The notes beneath the pieces were generated by a model. The model was not told the origin of the DNA, made no database searches, and was given only the letters and a program-made list of their open reading frames with translations. DNA of 64,000 bases from Jejubacter sp036620675 (GTDB lineage: Bacteria > Pseudomonadota > Gammaproteobacteria > Enterobacterales > Enterobacteriaceae), in NCBI GenBank assembly GCA_036620675.1, contig JAZHEE010000017.1. One strand, given 5' to 3'. Positions 18,057 to 27,445 of this stretch are shown here, piece by piece. The translations under genes were made by a program, and so were the position numbers. Every line of letters begins with the position of its first letter. Within the stretch, counting starts at the first letter, position 1.

Positions 18057-18080
18057 AAGCCGGCGCATGCCGGCTTTTTT
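18057..18080 (+). terminator. Terminator after map
   Basis: AAGCCGGC/GCCGGCTT with a GCAT loop and six T. It ends 12 bases before the chosen glnD start, so glnD transcription must either read through or begin downstream. Confidence 0.85.
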
Positions 18081-18092
18081 ATGGGCCCCCGC

Positions 18093-20762
18093 ATGGATAA
18101 CAGTTCACCTCATCTGAATACGACACGGGCCACCCTCCCCGGCCAGCCGGAAAATCCCAACACCTGGCAGGAAGAAAACTTCTCTCTCGATATCCTGCGC
18201 GGTCATCTGGACGACTTCCATCAATGGCTGGGTTGCGCCTTTGACGATGGCGTAACGGTCGATAAACTTATCAACGCCCGCACCGAATTTATCGATCAAC
18301 TCCTGCAACGTCTGTGGCGCCATAGCGGCTTCGGTGAGGTTCCCGGGCTGGCACTGATCGCCGTGGGCGGTTACGGCCGCGGCGAATTGCACCCCCTGTC
18401 GGATATCGATCTACTGCTCCTGAGCCGCGAACCGCTGCCGGAATCAATGGTACAAAAAGTGAGCAACCTGATAACCACGCTCTGGGATTTGCGTCTGGAG
18501 CCAGGGCACAGCGTGCGTCCCCTGGAGGAGTGTCTTCAGGAAGGGCTTAACGATCTGACCATCGCCACTAACCTTATCGAATCACGTCTGCTGACCGGCG
18601 ACGTCACGCTGTTTCTGGAAATGCAGAAGCGGGTATTCAGCGACGACTTCTGGCCATCGGAGAGGTTTTTCGCCGCCAAAGTGGCGGAGCAGGAAGAACG
18701 CCATCAGCGCTATCATGGCACCAGCTACAATCTGGAGCCGGATATCAAAAACAGCCCCGGCGGCCTGCGCGATATTCACACTCTTCAGTGGGTAGCCCGT
18801 CGCCACTTCGGCGCCACGTCGCTAAATGAGATGGTCGGCTTCGGCTTTCTGACCGACGCTGAACGCGTCGAACTAAACGAATGCCAGATTCAGCTATGGC
18901 GTATCCGCTTCGCGCTGCATCTGGAGCTGAAGCGCTACGACAACCGTCTGTTGTTCGACCGACAACTGAGTGTCGCCCGGCGTCTGAACTATAGCGGTGA
19001 CGGCAATGCGCCGGTCGAACAGATGATGAAAAACTTCTATCGCGTCATGCACCGGGTCAGCGAACTGAACCAGGTGCTGTTGCAGCTGTTCGACGAAGCG
19101 ATTCTGGCGCTGCCTGCGGATGAAAGGCCTCGCCCTATCGATGATGACTTCCAGCTGCGCGGCTCGCTTATCGATTTGCGTGACGAAACGCTGTTTATGC
19201 GCGAGCCTCAGGCTATTTTGCGCATGTTTTACACCATGGTACGCAACCGCGAGATTAGCGGAATTTACTCCACAACCCTGCGCCAGTTGCGTCACGCTCG
19301 CCGTAATCTGAAACAGCCGCTGTGCTATATTCCGCAAGCCCGCGAACTGTTTCTGGCCATGCTGCGCCACCCCGGCATGGTGCGCCACGGCCTGCTGCCA
19401 ATGCACAAATACAGCGTACTCTGGGCCTATATGCCGCAGTGGGGGCACATCGTCGGCCAGATGCAGTTCGACCTGTTCCACGCCTACACCGTGGACGAAC
19501 ACACCGTGCGGGTTTTGTTGAAGCTCGAAAGCTTTGGCGATGAAGAGACCCGCCAGCGCCATCCGCTGTGCGTCGATCTCTGGCCGCGGTTGAGTCACCC
19601 CGAACTGATCTTTATCGCCGCGCTGTTCCACGACATCGCCAAAGGGCGCGGCGGCGATCACTCCATACTGGGCGCCCAGGACGTTCAGGCTTTTGCCGAA
19701 CTGCACGGTCTGAACTCCCGCGAAAGCCAGCTGGCCGCCTGGCTGGTGCGCCAGCATCTGCTAATGTCGGTCACCGCCCAGCGCCGCGACATTCAGGATC
19801 CAGAAGTGATCAAACAGTTTGCCAAAGAGGTGCAGACCGAAAACCGCCTGCGCTACCTGGTATGCCTGACGGTGGCAGATATCTGTGCTACCAACGAAAC
19901 CCTGTGGAACAGCTGGAAACAGAGCCTGCTGCGCGAGCTCTATTTCGCTACCGAAAAGCAGCTCAGGCGCGGAATGCACAATACGCCGGATATGCGTGAG
20001 CGGGTGCGCCATCATCAGAGCCAGGCGCTGGCGCTGCTGCGAATGGAGAGCATCGACGAAGAGGCGCTGCATCAAATCTGGCGCCGCTGTCGCGCCAGTT
20101 ATTTCGTGCGCCACAGTCCGAATCAGCTGGCCTGGCACGCCCGCCACCTGCTACGCCACGATCTGAACCAACCTATTATCCTGCTCAGCCCGCAGGCCAC
20201 CCGCGGCGGCACCGAAATCTTTATCTGGAGCCCGGACAGGCCTTACCTGTTCGCCGCAGTCTGCGGCGAACTGGACAGACGTAATCTGAGCGTCCACGAC
20301 GCCCAGGTCTTCACCACCCGCGACGGTATGGCGATGGATACTTTTATCGTTCTGGAGCCAGACGGCACGCCGCTTTCCGCCGATCGCCACGACGCCATCA
20401 TTCAGGGACTGGAACAGACCATCACCCAGCGCAGCTGGCAACCGCCGCGCCCGCGTCGCCAGTCTGCCAGGCTGCGCCACTTTAATGTGCCGACCGAAAT
20501 CACCTTTCTACCGACCCATACCGAGCGCCGCTCGTTTATGGAGCTGATTGCCCTCGACCAACCGGGGCTGCTGGCTATCGTTGGGCAGATCTTCGCCGAT
20601 CTCGGTATCTCCCTGCACGGCGCGCGGATCACCACCATTGGCGAGCGGGTAGAGGATTTGTTTATCCTGGCGACCGCAGAAGGACGGGCGTTGGGGGAAG
20701 ATCTACAACGCGAAGTACAGCAACGGTTGACAGAGGCCCTTAATCCAAACGATAAAGGGTAA
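18093..20762 (+). CDS. glnD: PII uridylyltransferase / uridylyl-removing enzyme
   Basis: Bifunctional glutamine sensor. It uridylylates PII (GlnB, GlnK) when glutamine is low and removes UMP when glutamine is high, and so controls glutamine synthetase and the Ntr response. From the ATG at 18093 it has 889 residues (E. coli 890); an in-frame ATG at 18081 lies right behind the map terminator and neither has a strong ribosome site. The nucleotidyltransferase motif GGYGRGELHPLSDIDLL, the HD-domain motif FHDIAKGRGGDHS, and two C-terminal ACT domains (PDRPYLFAAVCGELDR and LIALDQPGLLAIVGQI) appear in that order. Confidence 0.95.
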   Translation: MDNSSPHLNTTRATLPGQPENPNTWQEENFSLDILRGHLDDFHQWLGCAFDDGVTVDKLINARTEFIDQLLQRLWRHSGFGEVPGLALIAVGGYGRGELHPLSDIDLLLLSREPLPESMVQKVSNLITTLWDLRLEPGHSVRPLEECLQEGLNDLTIATNLIESRLLTGDVTLFLEMQKRVFSDDFWPSERFFAAKVAEQEERHQRYHGTSYNLEPDIKNSPGGLRDIHTLQWVARRHFGATSLNEMVGFGFLTDAERVELNECQIQLWRIRFALHLELKRYDNRLLFDRQLSVARRLNYSGDGNAPVEQMMKNFYRVMHRVSELNQVLLQLFDEAILALPADERPRPIDDDFQLRGSLIDLRDETLFMREPQAILRMFYTMVRNREISGIYSTTLRQLRHARRNLKQPLCYIPQARELFLAMLRHPGMVRHGLLPMHKYSVLWAYMPQWGHIVGQMQFDLFHAYTVDEHTVRVLLKLESFGDEETRQRHPLCVDLWPRLSHPELIFIAALFHDIAKGRGGDHSILGAQDVQAFAELHGLNSRESQLAAWLVRQHLLMSVTAQRRDIQDPEVIKQFAKEVQTENRLRYLVCLTVADICATNETLWNSWKQSLLRELYFATEKQLRRGMHNTPDMRERVRHHQSQALALLRMESIDEEALHQIWRRCRASYFVRHSPNQLAWHARHLLRHDLNQPIILLSPQATRGGTEIFIWSPDRPYLFAAVCGELDRRNLSVHDAQVFTTRDGMAMDTFIVLEPDGTPLSADRHDAIIQGLEQTITQRSWQPPRPRRQSARLRHFNVPTEITFLPTHTERRSFMELIALDQPGLLAIVGQIFADLGISLHGARITTIGERVEDLFILATAEGRALGEDLQREVQQRLTEALNPNDKG

Positions 20763-20804
20763 CTTCTTTTAAGTAACAATTAGCCATCAGGAAAGAGCAA
20801 AACA

Positions 20805-21629
20805 ATGCAGCAGCTTCAAAAAGTGATTGAGTCCGCCTTCGAACGCCGCGCCGACATTACGCCGGCCAACGTTGATTGTGAAACCCGCGATGCTATCAAC
20901 CAGGTTATCGCCCTGCTCGACAGCGGCGCACTGCGAGTAGCCGAGAAAGTTGACGGCCAGTGGGTGACCCATCAGTGGCTGAAGATGGCGGTCCTGCTCT
21001 CCTTTCGCATTAATGATAACCAGGTCATGGAAGGAGCGGAAAGCCTCTATTTCGACAAGGTGCCGATGAAATTCGCCGACTACGACGAAGCGCGCTTCCA
21101 GAAGGAAGGCTTCCGCGTGGTGCCGCCAGCCGCGGTACGCCAGGGCGCGTTTATCGCCCGCAACAGCGTACTGATGCCCTCTTACGTTAACATCGGCGCA
21201 TACGTTGATGAAGGCACCATGGTGGATACCTGGGCGACCGTAGGCTCCTGCGCCCAGATCGGTAAAAACGTACATCTGTCCGGCGGTGTGGGCATCGGCG
21301 GCGTCCTGGAGCCGCTACAGGCAAACCCGACCATCATCGAAGACAACTGCTTTATCGGCGCGCGCTCTGAAATCGTCGAAGGGGTTATCGTTGAAGAAGG
21401 CTCCGTGATCTCCATGGGCGTCTATATCGGCCAGAGCACCAAAATTTATGACCGCGAAACCGGCGAAGTACACTACGGCCGCGTTCCGGCAGGTTCTGTC
21501 GTGGTTTCCGGCAATCTGCCTTCCAAAGATGGCAAATACAGCCTCTACTGCGCAGTCATCGTCAAAAAAGTCGACGCGAAAACTCGCGGCAAGGTTGGCA
21601 TTAACGAACTGCTGCGCTCTATCGACTAA
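20805..21629 (+). CDS. dapD: Tetrahydrodipicolinate N-succinyltransferase
   Basis: Succinylates tetrahydrodipicolinate in the lysine and diaminopimelate pathway. It has 274 residues, as in E. coli, with a hexapeptide-repeat beta helix from about residue 100 (VGSCAQIGKNVHLSGGVGIG) and the C-terminal SIYCAVIVKK-like strand written here as SLYCAVIVKKVD. The ribosome site AGGAAAG precedes the ATG. It is followed by a very strong terminator, so it ends its transcript. Confidence 0.97.
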   Translation: MQQLQKVIESAFERRADITPANVDCETRDAINQVIALLDSGALRVAEKVDGQWVTHQWLKMAVLLSFRINDNQVMEGAESLYFDKVPMKFADYDEARFQKEGFRVVPPAAVRQGAFIARNSVLMPSYVNIGAYVDEGTMVDTWATVGSCAQIGKNVHLSGGVGIGGVLEPLQANPTIIEDNCFIGARSEIVEGVIVEEGSVISMGVYIGQSTKIYDRETGEVHYGRVPAGSVVVSGNLPSKDGKYSLYCAVIVKKVDAKTRGKVGINELLRSID

Positions 21630-21650
21630 GCGCCCGTCAGTTACGTTCGG

Positions 21651-21681
21651 GGCGGCGCCGGCTTCCGGCGCCGCCTTTTTT
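21651..21681 (+). terminator. Terminator after dapD
   Basis: Perfect eleven-pair stem GGCGGCGCCGG/CCGGCGCCGCC with a three-base loop, followed by six T. Confidence 0.95.
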
Positions 21682-21875
21682 ATCCCTACGCCGCATTGAG
21701 CACGCCGCCAGACCGACCTGGCTCTTTCAGCGCTATGTCTTACCGTCTTATGTCCTGACGCCCAATAGTTACGAGAACCCAACCGGGGTTTTCACTCTTC
21801 GGACTGGCAAAAAATCCGCTTTCCGGTAACTATCTACTGGTTGCTCTCGTTTCGCTTAAAGGGGAAAACGCCGCT

Positions 21876-22262
21876 ATGTACGATAATCTGAAAAGCCTTG
21901 GCATCACCAACCCGCAAGAGATTGACCGCTACAGCCTGCGCCAGGAGGCGAACAACGATATCCTGAAGATCTACTTTCAGAAGGATAAAGGCGAATTCTT
22001 CGCCAAAAGCGTGAAGTTTAAATACCCGCGCCAGCGTAAAACAGTCGCTGCAGGCGGCGCCGGTCAGGGATACCGGGAAGTTCAGGAAATCAGTCCTAAT
22101 CTGCGCTACGTGATCGACGAACTCGATCAAATCTGCCAGCGCGAGCGCAGCGATGTCGATTTGAAGCGCAAGATTCTTGACGACCTGCGCCATCTGGAAA
22201 GCGTAGTGGCCAACAAAATCAGCGAGATCGAAGCCGATCTCGAAAAGCTGACCCGCAAATAG
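21876..22262 (+). CDS. yaeH: DUF3461 family protein YaeH
   Basis: Small protein of 128 residues matching the E. coli YaeH family (DUF3461), whose function is not known to me. It begins MYDNLKSLGITNPQEIDRYS; the C-terminal half is highly charged and helical (DLKRKILDDLRHLESVV), likely a coiled coil. No signal peptide or membrane segment is visible, so it is probably cytoplasmic. The start is preceded by AAAGGGGAAA. Its stop lies two bases from the convergent cdaR stop, with no room for a terminator. Confidence 0.93.
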   Translation: MYDNLKSLGITNPQEIDRYSLRQEANNDILKIYFQKDKGEFFAKSVKFKYPRQRKTVAAGGAGQGYREVQEISPNLRYVIDELDQICQRERSDVDLKRKILDDLRHLESVVANKISEIEADLEKLTRK

Positions 22263-22264
22263 CT

Positions 22265-23434
22265 TTAGCCAACGCCGCCCTGCTGCTCATCCAGTTGCAG
22301 GGCGATATACAGCAACAGCCGATCGTCGAAATGACCCAGATTAAGCCCCGTTAACTCCGCGACCCGATTCAAGCGGTATTCCAGCGTATTACGATGAATA
22401 AACAGCGCCCTTGAGGTTGCCAGCGGCTGAACATTATGGCGGAACCAGGCATTCAGGGTACGGCGCAGCAGGCCGTTGTTGTCCATCGATTTAAGGCGGG
22501 CCAGCGGCCGGGCCAGTTCGTTAGCCTGCCAGCCGCCGCGCAAACCATCAAGCAGTACCGGCAACATCAGATCCTGATAAAAATAGCAGCGCTGTTCCGG
22601 CATTCTCTGTTTACCCACCATCATGGTGGTTCGGGCCGTACGCCACGATCGGGCAATCGCCCCCTGGCCGGTGAAATAGTTCCCCAGTGCGATACGAAAA
22701 CGCGGATGGCCGCTCTCTTCCATACGGGATAATAGCTGTTCTACACGTTTGCGGTGATCGTCCGCGTCCCAGCGGCCAAACGCGTTCAGGGCCGGTTTCA
22801 GCACCACCATTTCCGTCAGGGAGACAATCGCTATCAGATTATTACGTTCCGGCGTGGTCAGGGCATTCTGCAGGCGCTGTAACTCCTCCATCGCGCTGTC
22901 CACCCCCAACTGGCCGCTGTCCACCTCGACTACGGCCACCACCCGTGGCTGATTAAGATCAATGCCCAGCCGCTGCGCCCACTCCACCAGCGCTGGCGTA
23001 TGCTCTTCTGCCTGAATCAGGTTCATCACCAGTTCTTCGCGCAGCCGGCGATCCTGGGCCAGCAGATGCATCAGCCGCGACTGCTCCAGCATCATCTCCG
23101 CCGTCATACAGACCAGTTCACCATACTGGCGCAGCGTCTGTGGGGCACCAGTCAGCCCGATAACGCCGACTATCTCGCCTTCCAGACGCAGCGGCAGGTT
23201 AATTCCCTGACGCACCCCGTGCAGATGGCGCGCTACCGCATCGTCGATATCCACAACCCTTCCCTGAGAGAGCACCAGTAACGCACCTTCGTGCAACTCG
23301 CCAACTCGCTCCTGGTCTCCACTACCAATAATCCTGCCACGCGCATCCATGACGTTGATATTGGTATCGATAATGCGCATCGTCCGATCCACAATCTCCT
23401 GCGCCATCAGGTCATTCAGGTGCCAGTCCGCCAT
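22265..23434 (-). CDS. cdaR: Sugar diacid-responsive transcriptional activator
   Basis: Cytoplasmic activator of glucarate, galactarate and glycerate utilisation genes in E. coli. It has 389 residues (E. coli 385). The N-terminal sugar-diacid-binding domain begins MADWHLNDLMAQEIVDRTMR, and the C-terminal PucR-type helix-turn-helix is clear in SRALFIHRNTLEYRLNRVAE. Its target operons are not in the window. It converges on yaeH with a two-base gap. Confidence 0.95.
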   Translation of the reverse strand: MADWHLNDLMAQEIVDRTMRIIDTNINVMDARGRIIGSGDQERVGELHEGALLVLSQGRVVDIDDAVARHLHGVRQGINLPLRLEGEIVGVIGLTGAPQTLRQYGELVCMTAEMMLEQSRLMHLLAQDRRLREELVMNLIQAEEHTPALVEWAQRLGIDLNQPRVVAVVEVDSGQLGVDSAMEELQRLQNALTTPERNNLIAIVSLTEMVVLKPALNAFGRWDADDHRKRVEQLLSRMEESGHPRFRIALGNYFTGQGAIARSWRTARTTMMVGKQRMPEQRCYFYQDLMLPVLLDGLRGGWQANELARPLARLKSMDNNGLLRRTLNAWFRHNVQPLATSRALFIHRNTLEYRLNRVAELTGLNLGHFDDRLLLYIALQLDEQQGGVG

Positions 23435-23544
23435 AATTCCACCTCTTGCTCATCCGACGTTCCAGCATATGCCAGAGATACGGCGATAACATTGTGCAAA
23501 TGCCCAAAGCATGGCATCAGGATATGGAGATGTGTAAAACTTCA

Positions 23545-23568
23545 CAAAAAAAGGCCGCATAAGCGGCC
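23545..23568 (-). terminator. Terminator after degP
   Basis: On the minus strand GGCCGC/GCGGCC with a four-base loop is followed by eight T, about 20 bases after the degP stop. Confidence 0.88.
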
Positions 23569-23589
23569 CTATTCTCGATGGCAGAAAAA

Positions 23590-25017
23590 TTACTGCATCA
23601 GCAGGTAGATGGAGGTATCGCCGCGCTGAATGTTCAGCGCCAGTACCGACGGTTTACTGTCGAGAATCTTACGCAGTTCCGCAATATTGTTAACCGGCTG
23701 CTGGTTAGCGCCAACGATGATATCGCCCTTCTTCAGGCCGATACGCGCCGCCGGAGTATTACCTTTAACGCTATTGACGATAACACCTTTATCTTTACCC
23801 GCGCGGTTGCTCAGTTCAGCCCCTTCGATACCGTTGAAGACGCTGGAAGAGTCCACCTGGTTCTGGCTGCTCTGCTGCAACTCCAGGTTAACGGAAACCT
23901 GCTTGCCTTCACGCAGCAGACCCAGCGCCACTTTGCTGCCCACCGGCATGCTGCCTACCTGGGCGCGCAGCGCGGCAAAGCTGCTGACAGGCTTACCGTT
24001 CATAGAAACAATAACGTCACCCGCCTTGACGCCAGCCTTCGCTGCGGAAGAGTTCGGCATCACCTGGCTTACGAAGGCGCCACGCTGGGCATCGACCTTC
24101 ATGGCTTTCGCCAGATCGGAGTTCAGCTCGGTTCCCATAATTCCCAGTTCACCGCGCTTGACCTGACCATATTTCACCATCTGTTCGGTCAGGCTCTTCA
24201 CCATATTGCTGGGGATGGCGAAACCGATACCGATGTTGCCGCCGTCCGGCGCCAGAATAGCGGTGTTGATACCAATCAGTTCGCCGTTCAGGTTAACCAG
24301 CGCGCCGCCGGAGTTACCGCGGTTAATCGCGGCATCGGTCTGAATGAAGTTTTCATAATTTTCCACATTCAGCCCGCTACGCCCCAATGCGGAAACAATA
24401 CCTGAGGTCACAGTTTCCCCCAGACCATAGGGGTTACCGATAGCGACGGTGTAATCACCCACCCGCAGAGCGTCGGAATCCGCCAGTTTAATCGCGCTCA
24501 GGTTCTTCGGATCTTTCAGCTCAATCAGTGCGATATCAGACCTGGGATCCTTACCAACCACCTTGGCGTCGAACTTACGTCCATCGCTCAGTTGAACCTT
24601 AATGCTGGTCGCCTTATCGACAACGTGGTTGTTGGTCACCACATAGCCTTTTTCGGCATTAATAATGACCCCGGAGCCCAGCGCCATAAATTTCTGCTGC
24701 TGGCCGCCATCAGCACCGCCCTGCTGACAGAAGGGCGAACTCTGGAAAGGCGACCCGTCCTGGCAAAACGGCGAATTATCGCCAAAGAATTGCTGGAAAT
24801 TACGCGGCATACGCGGTGTATTAACCGTAGTACTCCCTTCTACGTTAATACTCACCACCGATGGCATCACTTTTTCCAGCATCGGCGCCAGACTTGGCAT
24901 CTGTTGCGACGCGACGGAGGAAGAAGCAGTCTCAGCGGCGGAGGCGAATGACGCAGGGGTCAGCGCCAGGCCCAGACTCAGAGCCAGCGCACTCATTGCT
25001 AACGTGGTTTTTTTCAT
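23590..25017 (-). CDS. degP: Periplasmic serine protease and chaperone DegP
   Basis: HtrA-family protease that degrades or refolds damaged envelope proteins at high temperature. The ATG at 25017 gives a signal peptide (MKKTTLAMSALALSLGLALT, cleavage near residue 27) and 475 residues (E. coli 474). The catalytic triad falls at H131, D161 and S236 (RGNSGG) of the precursor, identical to E. coli numbering. Two PDZ domains follow, and the LA loop with its Cys pair (FCQDGSPFQSSPFC) is present. A sigma-E type promoter lies upstream and a terminator downstream. Confidence 0.97.
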   Translation of the reverse strand: MKKTTLAMSALALSLGLALTPASFASAAETASSSVASQQMPSLAPMLEKVMPSVVSINVEGSTTVNTPRMPRNFQQFFGDNSPFCQDGSPFQSSPFCQQGGADGGQQQKFMALGSGVIINAEKGYVVTNNHVVDKATSIKVQLSDGRKFDAKVVGKDPRSDIALIELKDPKNLSAIKLADSDALRVGDYTVAIGNPYGLGETVTSGIVSALGRSGLNVENYENFIQTDAAINRGNSGGALVNLNGELIGINTAILAPDGGNIGIGFAIPSNMVKSLTEQMVKYGQVKRGELGIMGTELNSDLAKAMKVDAQRGAFVSQVMPNSSAAKAGVKAGDVIVSMNGKPVSSFAALRAQVGSMPVGSKVALGLLREGKQVSVNLELQQSSQNQVDSSSVFNGIEGAELSNRAGKDKGVIVNSVKGNTPAARIGLKKGDIIVGANQQPVNNIAELRKILDSKPSVLALNIQRGDTSIYLLMQ

Positions 25018-25080
25018 CAGTTTCAATCTCAAATTTCTTTAAATACTGAGCGAGCCAGAATGGCTTTTGTTTATGGCAAT

Positions 25081-25110
25081 AATCAGAGTGAATTTATAGC
25101 GCGAAGTTCC
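25081..25110 (-). promoter_or_regulatory. Sigma-E type promoter of degP
   Basis: On the minus strand GGAACTT (25110-25104), a 16-base spacer, then TCTGATT (25087-25081). This matches the sigma-E pattern and the known E. coli degP promoter. A GTAAAGACGTACAA stretch just upstream could be a degenerate CpxR box, but this is weak. Confidence 0.8.
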
Positions 25111-25167
25111 CCTAAATAACTTACGGAAAAAGTAAAAATTTATTGTACGTCTTTACAAAGCGGCAAC

Positions 25168-26682
25168 TCAGGTCACCGCCATCAGCCGCCGGTATTCGTC
25201 CCAGGCGTAGAGATCGGTCATTCCGCTGATATAGTCCTGAATCAAACGACAGCGATAATAAAACTCCATTACCTCCATGTCAGACGAGTTTTCTGGCAAA
25301 TTCCTGATTGCCTCAATATAAGAAAGGCAGTGTTTGGTCGATAATTTATGGTACAGCCGGGTTTCGATCGGCAAATGGCGTACGCTATTATTCGCCACCA
25401 TTTCCTGAAAATCCTGAAACGACATCATTAACAGCGGACGATAAATATCCAGCAGGCCGCTAATGACGCGGTAGCCCTGAAGCTCCAGTTGCTCCACTTC
25501 GGGATGGCAAAAAACGTGGCGCTTCGCTACCTGCTTATACAGCTCCAGCAAACGGCTGAATGGGCTGTCGTCCTCCAGCAGCGCATGATTAAACGACCCA
25601 GCGTATATTTGCTCAATATTATCAATAAAGCGCTGGGCGGCATAGGGCACCAGCTTGTTCAGCGTATTGACCCGCAGGTACATAAAGAACTGATCTTCCG
25701 AACTACGCCGCATGGTATTAGTGCCTGATTTTTCCCAGGCGTCATTAACCACGACAGAAAACAGATCGCCGGGACGAGGTTCTCCCCAACTGGTTTTCAG
25801 GTGCTGGTAAAGCTGCTCTACAGTGAAAATATTTTTTTCTACCGCATCTTCCAGATCCGCCACGCAGTAAGAAATATCATCGGCCGCTTCCATAATCCAC
25901 GTCAAAGGAAAACGACAGTATTCGTCCATATCCAGCTCGCGCCGCAGCCGGGCGATATAGGCCTCTTCAGAAAGATAAAAGCCGGGCTTTTTCATCAGAT
26001 AGCGAAAGGCTTCCGGTGGTTGGTCGGCATCCCAGGCTGGTCGGGTATATTTCAGAATACAGCCCACCTGAGCCCAGGTTAAATTCATCCGCAGTAGTGA
26101 ATGCACCAGACGAATGCCCTGGGCGTTACCCTCAAAATGGCAGAGATCCTGACGTACCCGAGCCCGCAGGACATTCTGCTCATGCTCCCCTTCCCGCAGC
26201 CGCAGGCAGGCTATTTCACAGCGCGTATCGCGTTCGGCGCCATGACGGGAGTCTTCCGGAAACAGGCGCTGGCGAAACCAGTCATTGATGGCCGCTTCGC
26301 CAAAATGGCCGAACGGCGGGTTGCCGATATCGTGCATCAGGCAGGCCATCTCGACGATACTCTCAAAAGGCCCGGTCAGTTCATCAAGTCCGTAAGGTTC
26401 CAGCAGCTTCAGCTCTTTCAGGCGGCTCAACACCTCACGGGCGATATAACGCCCTACCTGCTGCACCTCCATGGAGTGAGTTAGCCGGGTACGCACCGCC
26501 GCATTGCGCTCCAGCGGAAAGACCTGAGTCTTCTGCTGCAGGCGACGGATAGCCGGCGAATTGATTATCCTGCCGCGATCGCTTTCAAAAATCCGCAGAA
26601 TTTCATGCTCCGTTTTCTCTCCCTGCGGCGAACGAAACCGGCGGTGCCAGTTTATTTTCCTGCGAAAATCAATACCGTTCAT
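25168..26682 (-). CDS. dgt: Deoxyguanosinetriphosphate triphosphohydrolase
   Basis: HD-domain enzyme that hydrolyses dGTP to deoxyguanosine and triphosphate. The ATG at 26682 follows AGGGAG and gives MNGIDFRRKINWHRRF and 504 residues (E. coli 505). HD-domain metal ligands are seen in RTRLTHSMEVQQVGR and LMHDIGNPPFGHFGE. The region at about residues 128-150 (HGAERDTRCEIACLRL) differs from E. coli, a loop that is less conserved. The gene faces away from mtnN with a 64-base gap. Confidence 0.95.
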   Translation of the reverse strand: MNGIDFRRKINWHRRFRSPQGEKTEHEILRIFESDRGRIINSPAIRRLQQKTQVFPLERNAAVRTRLTHSMEVQQVGRYIAREVLSRLKELKLLEPYGLDELTGPFESIVEMACLMHDIGNPPFGHFGEAAINDWFRQRLFPEDSRHGAERDTRCEIACLRLREGEHEQNVLRARVRQDLCHFEGNAQGIRLVHSLLRMNLTWAQVGCILKYTRPAWDADQPPEAFRYLMKKPGFYLSEEAYIARLRRELDMDEYCRFPLTWIMEAADDISYCVADLEDAVEKNIFTVEQLYQHLKTSWGEPRPGDLFSVVVNDAWEKSGTNTMRRSSEDQFFMYLRVNTLNKLVPYAAQRFIDNIEQIYAGSFNHALLEDDSPFSRLLELYKQVAKRHVFCHPEVEQLELQGYRVISGLLDIYRPLLMMSFQDFQEMVANNSVRHLPIETRLYHKLSTKHCLSYIEAIRNLPENSSDMEVMEFYYRCRLIQDYISGMTDLYAWDEYRRLMAVT

Positions 26683-26746
26683 GCTCCCTCCCGTTTTTCC
26701 AGCCATGATAGACTATACAGCCAAATTAGCCCTGGAGAGTACCCGA

Positions 26747-27445
26747 ATGAAAGTTGGCATCATTGGTGCAATGGAAGAAGAAGTCACGCTACTGCGCGAC
26801 AAAATTGAAAACCGCCAGACGCTCAAACTGGGCGGCAGCGAAATCTATACCGGCACGCTGAATGGCGTAGAGGTGGCCCTGCTGAAATCAGGCATCGGTA
26901 AAGTGGCCGCCGCGATGGGCGCCGCTCTGATGCTGGAGTGCTGCAAACCAGACGTGGTGATCAATACCGGTTCGGCGGGTGGCCTGGCGCCGTCGCTGAA
27001 AGTGGGTGATATCGTCGTTTCCGACGAAGTCCGCTACCATGACGCAGATGTCACCGCATTTGGCTATGAATACGGCCAGATGGCGGGCTGCCCGGCGGCC
27101 TTCACGGCCGACAAAGGGCTGATTAACGCAGCCGAACGCTGCATTGACGCATTAAGCCTGCACGCCGTGCGTGGTCTGGTGGTCAGCGGCGACGCATTCA
27201 TTAACGGCGCGGAAAACCTGTCGAAAATTCGCAGCCGCTTCCCGCAGGCGATTGCCGTAGAGATGGAGGCTACCGCTATCGGTCACGTCTGCCATAATTT
27301 CGCTACCCCGTTCGTGGTGGTACGCGCCATTTCCGACGTAGCCGACCAGGAGTCGCACCTGAGCTTCGAAGAGTTCCTGACTGTCGCGGCCCGCCAGTCC
27401 AGCCTGATGGTAGAATCGCTGGTGCAAAAGCTGGCCCATGGCTAA
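26747..27445 (+). CDS. mtnN: 5'-methylthioadenosine/S-adenosylhomocysteine nucleosidase
   Basis: Hydrolyses MTA, SAH and 5'-deoxyadenosine; it clears spermidine synthesis and methylation by-products and supplies the LuxS/AI-2 route. From the ATG at 26747 (MKVGIIGAMEEEV) it has 232 residues, as in E. coli. The catalytic glutamate E12, the VEMEATAIGHV segment around E174 and the ISDVAD segment around D197 are present. The last eight bases overlap btuF, so the two are translated from one message. Confidence 0.97.
   Translation: MKVGIIGAMEEEVTLLRDKIENRQTLKLGGSEIYTGTLNGVEVALLKSGIGKVAAAMGAALMLECCKPDVVINTGSAGGLAPSLKVGDIVVSDEVRYHDADVTAFGYEYGQMAGCPAAFTADKGLINAAERCIDALSLHAVRGLVVSGDAFINGAENLSKIRSRFPQAIAVEMEATAIGHVCHNFATPFVVVRAISDVADQESHLSFEEFLTVAARQSSLMVESLVQKLAHG

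Noticed and set aside
21764..21833. Inverted repeat ATAGTTAC/GTAACTAT in the dapD-yaeH gap
   Set aside because: Eight-base arms over 50 bases apart can arise by chance; no T run and no regulator link.
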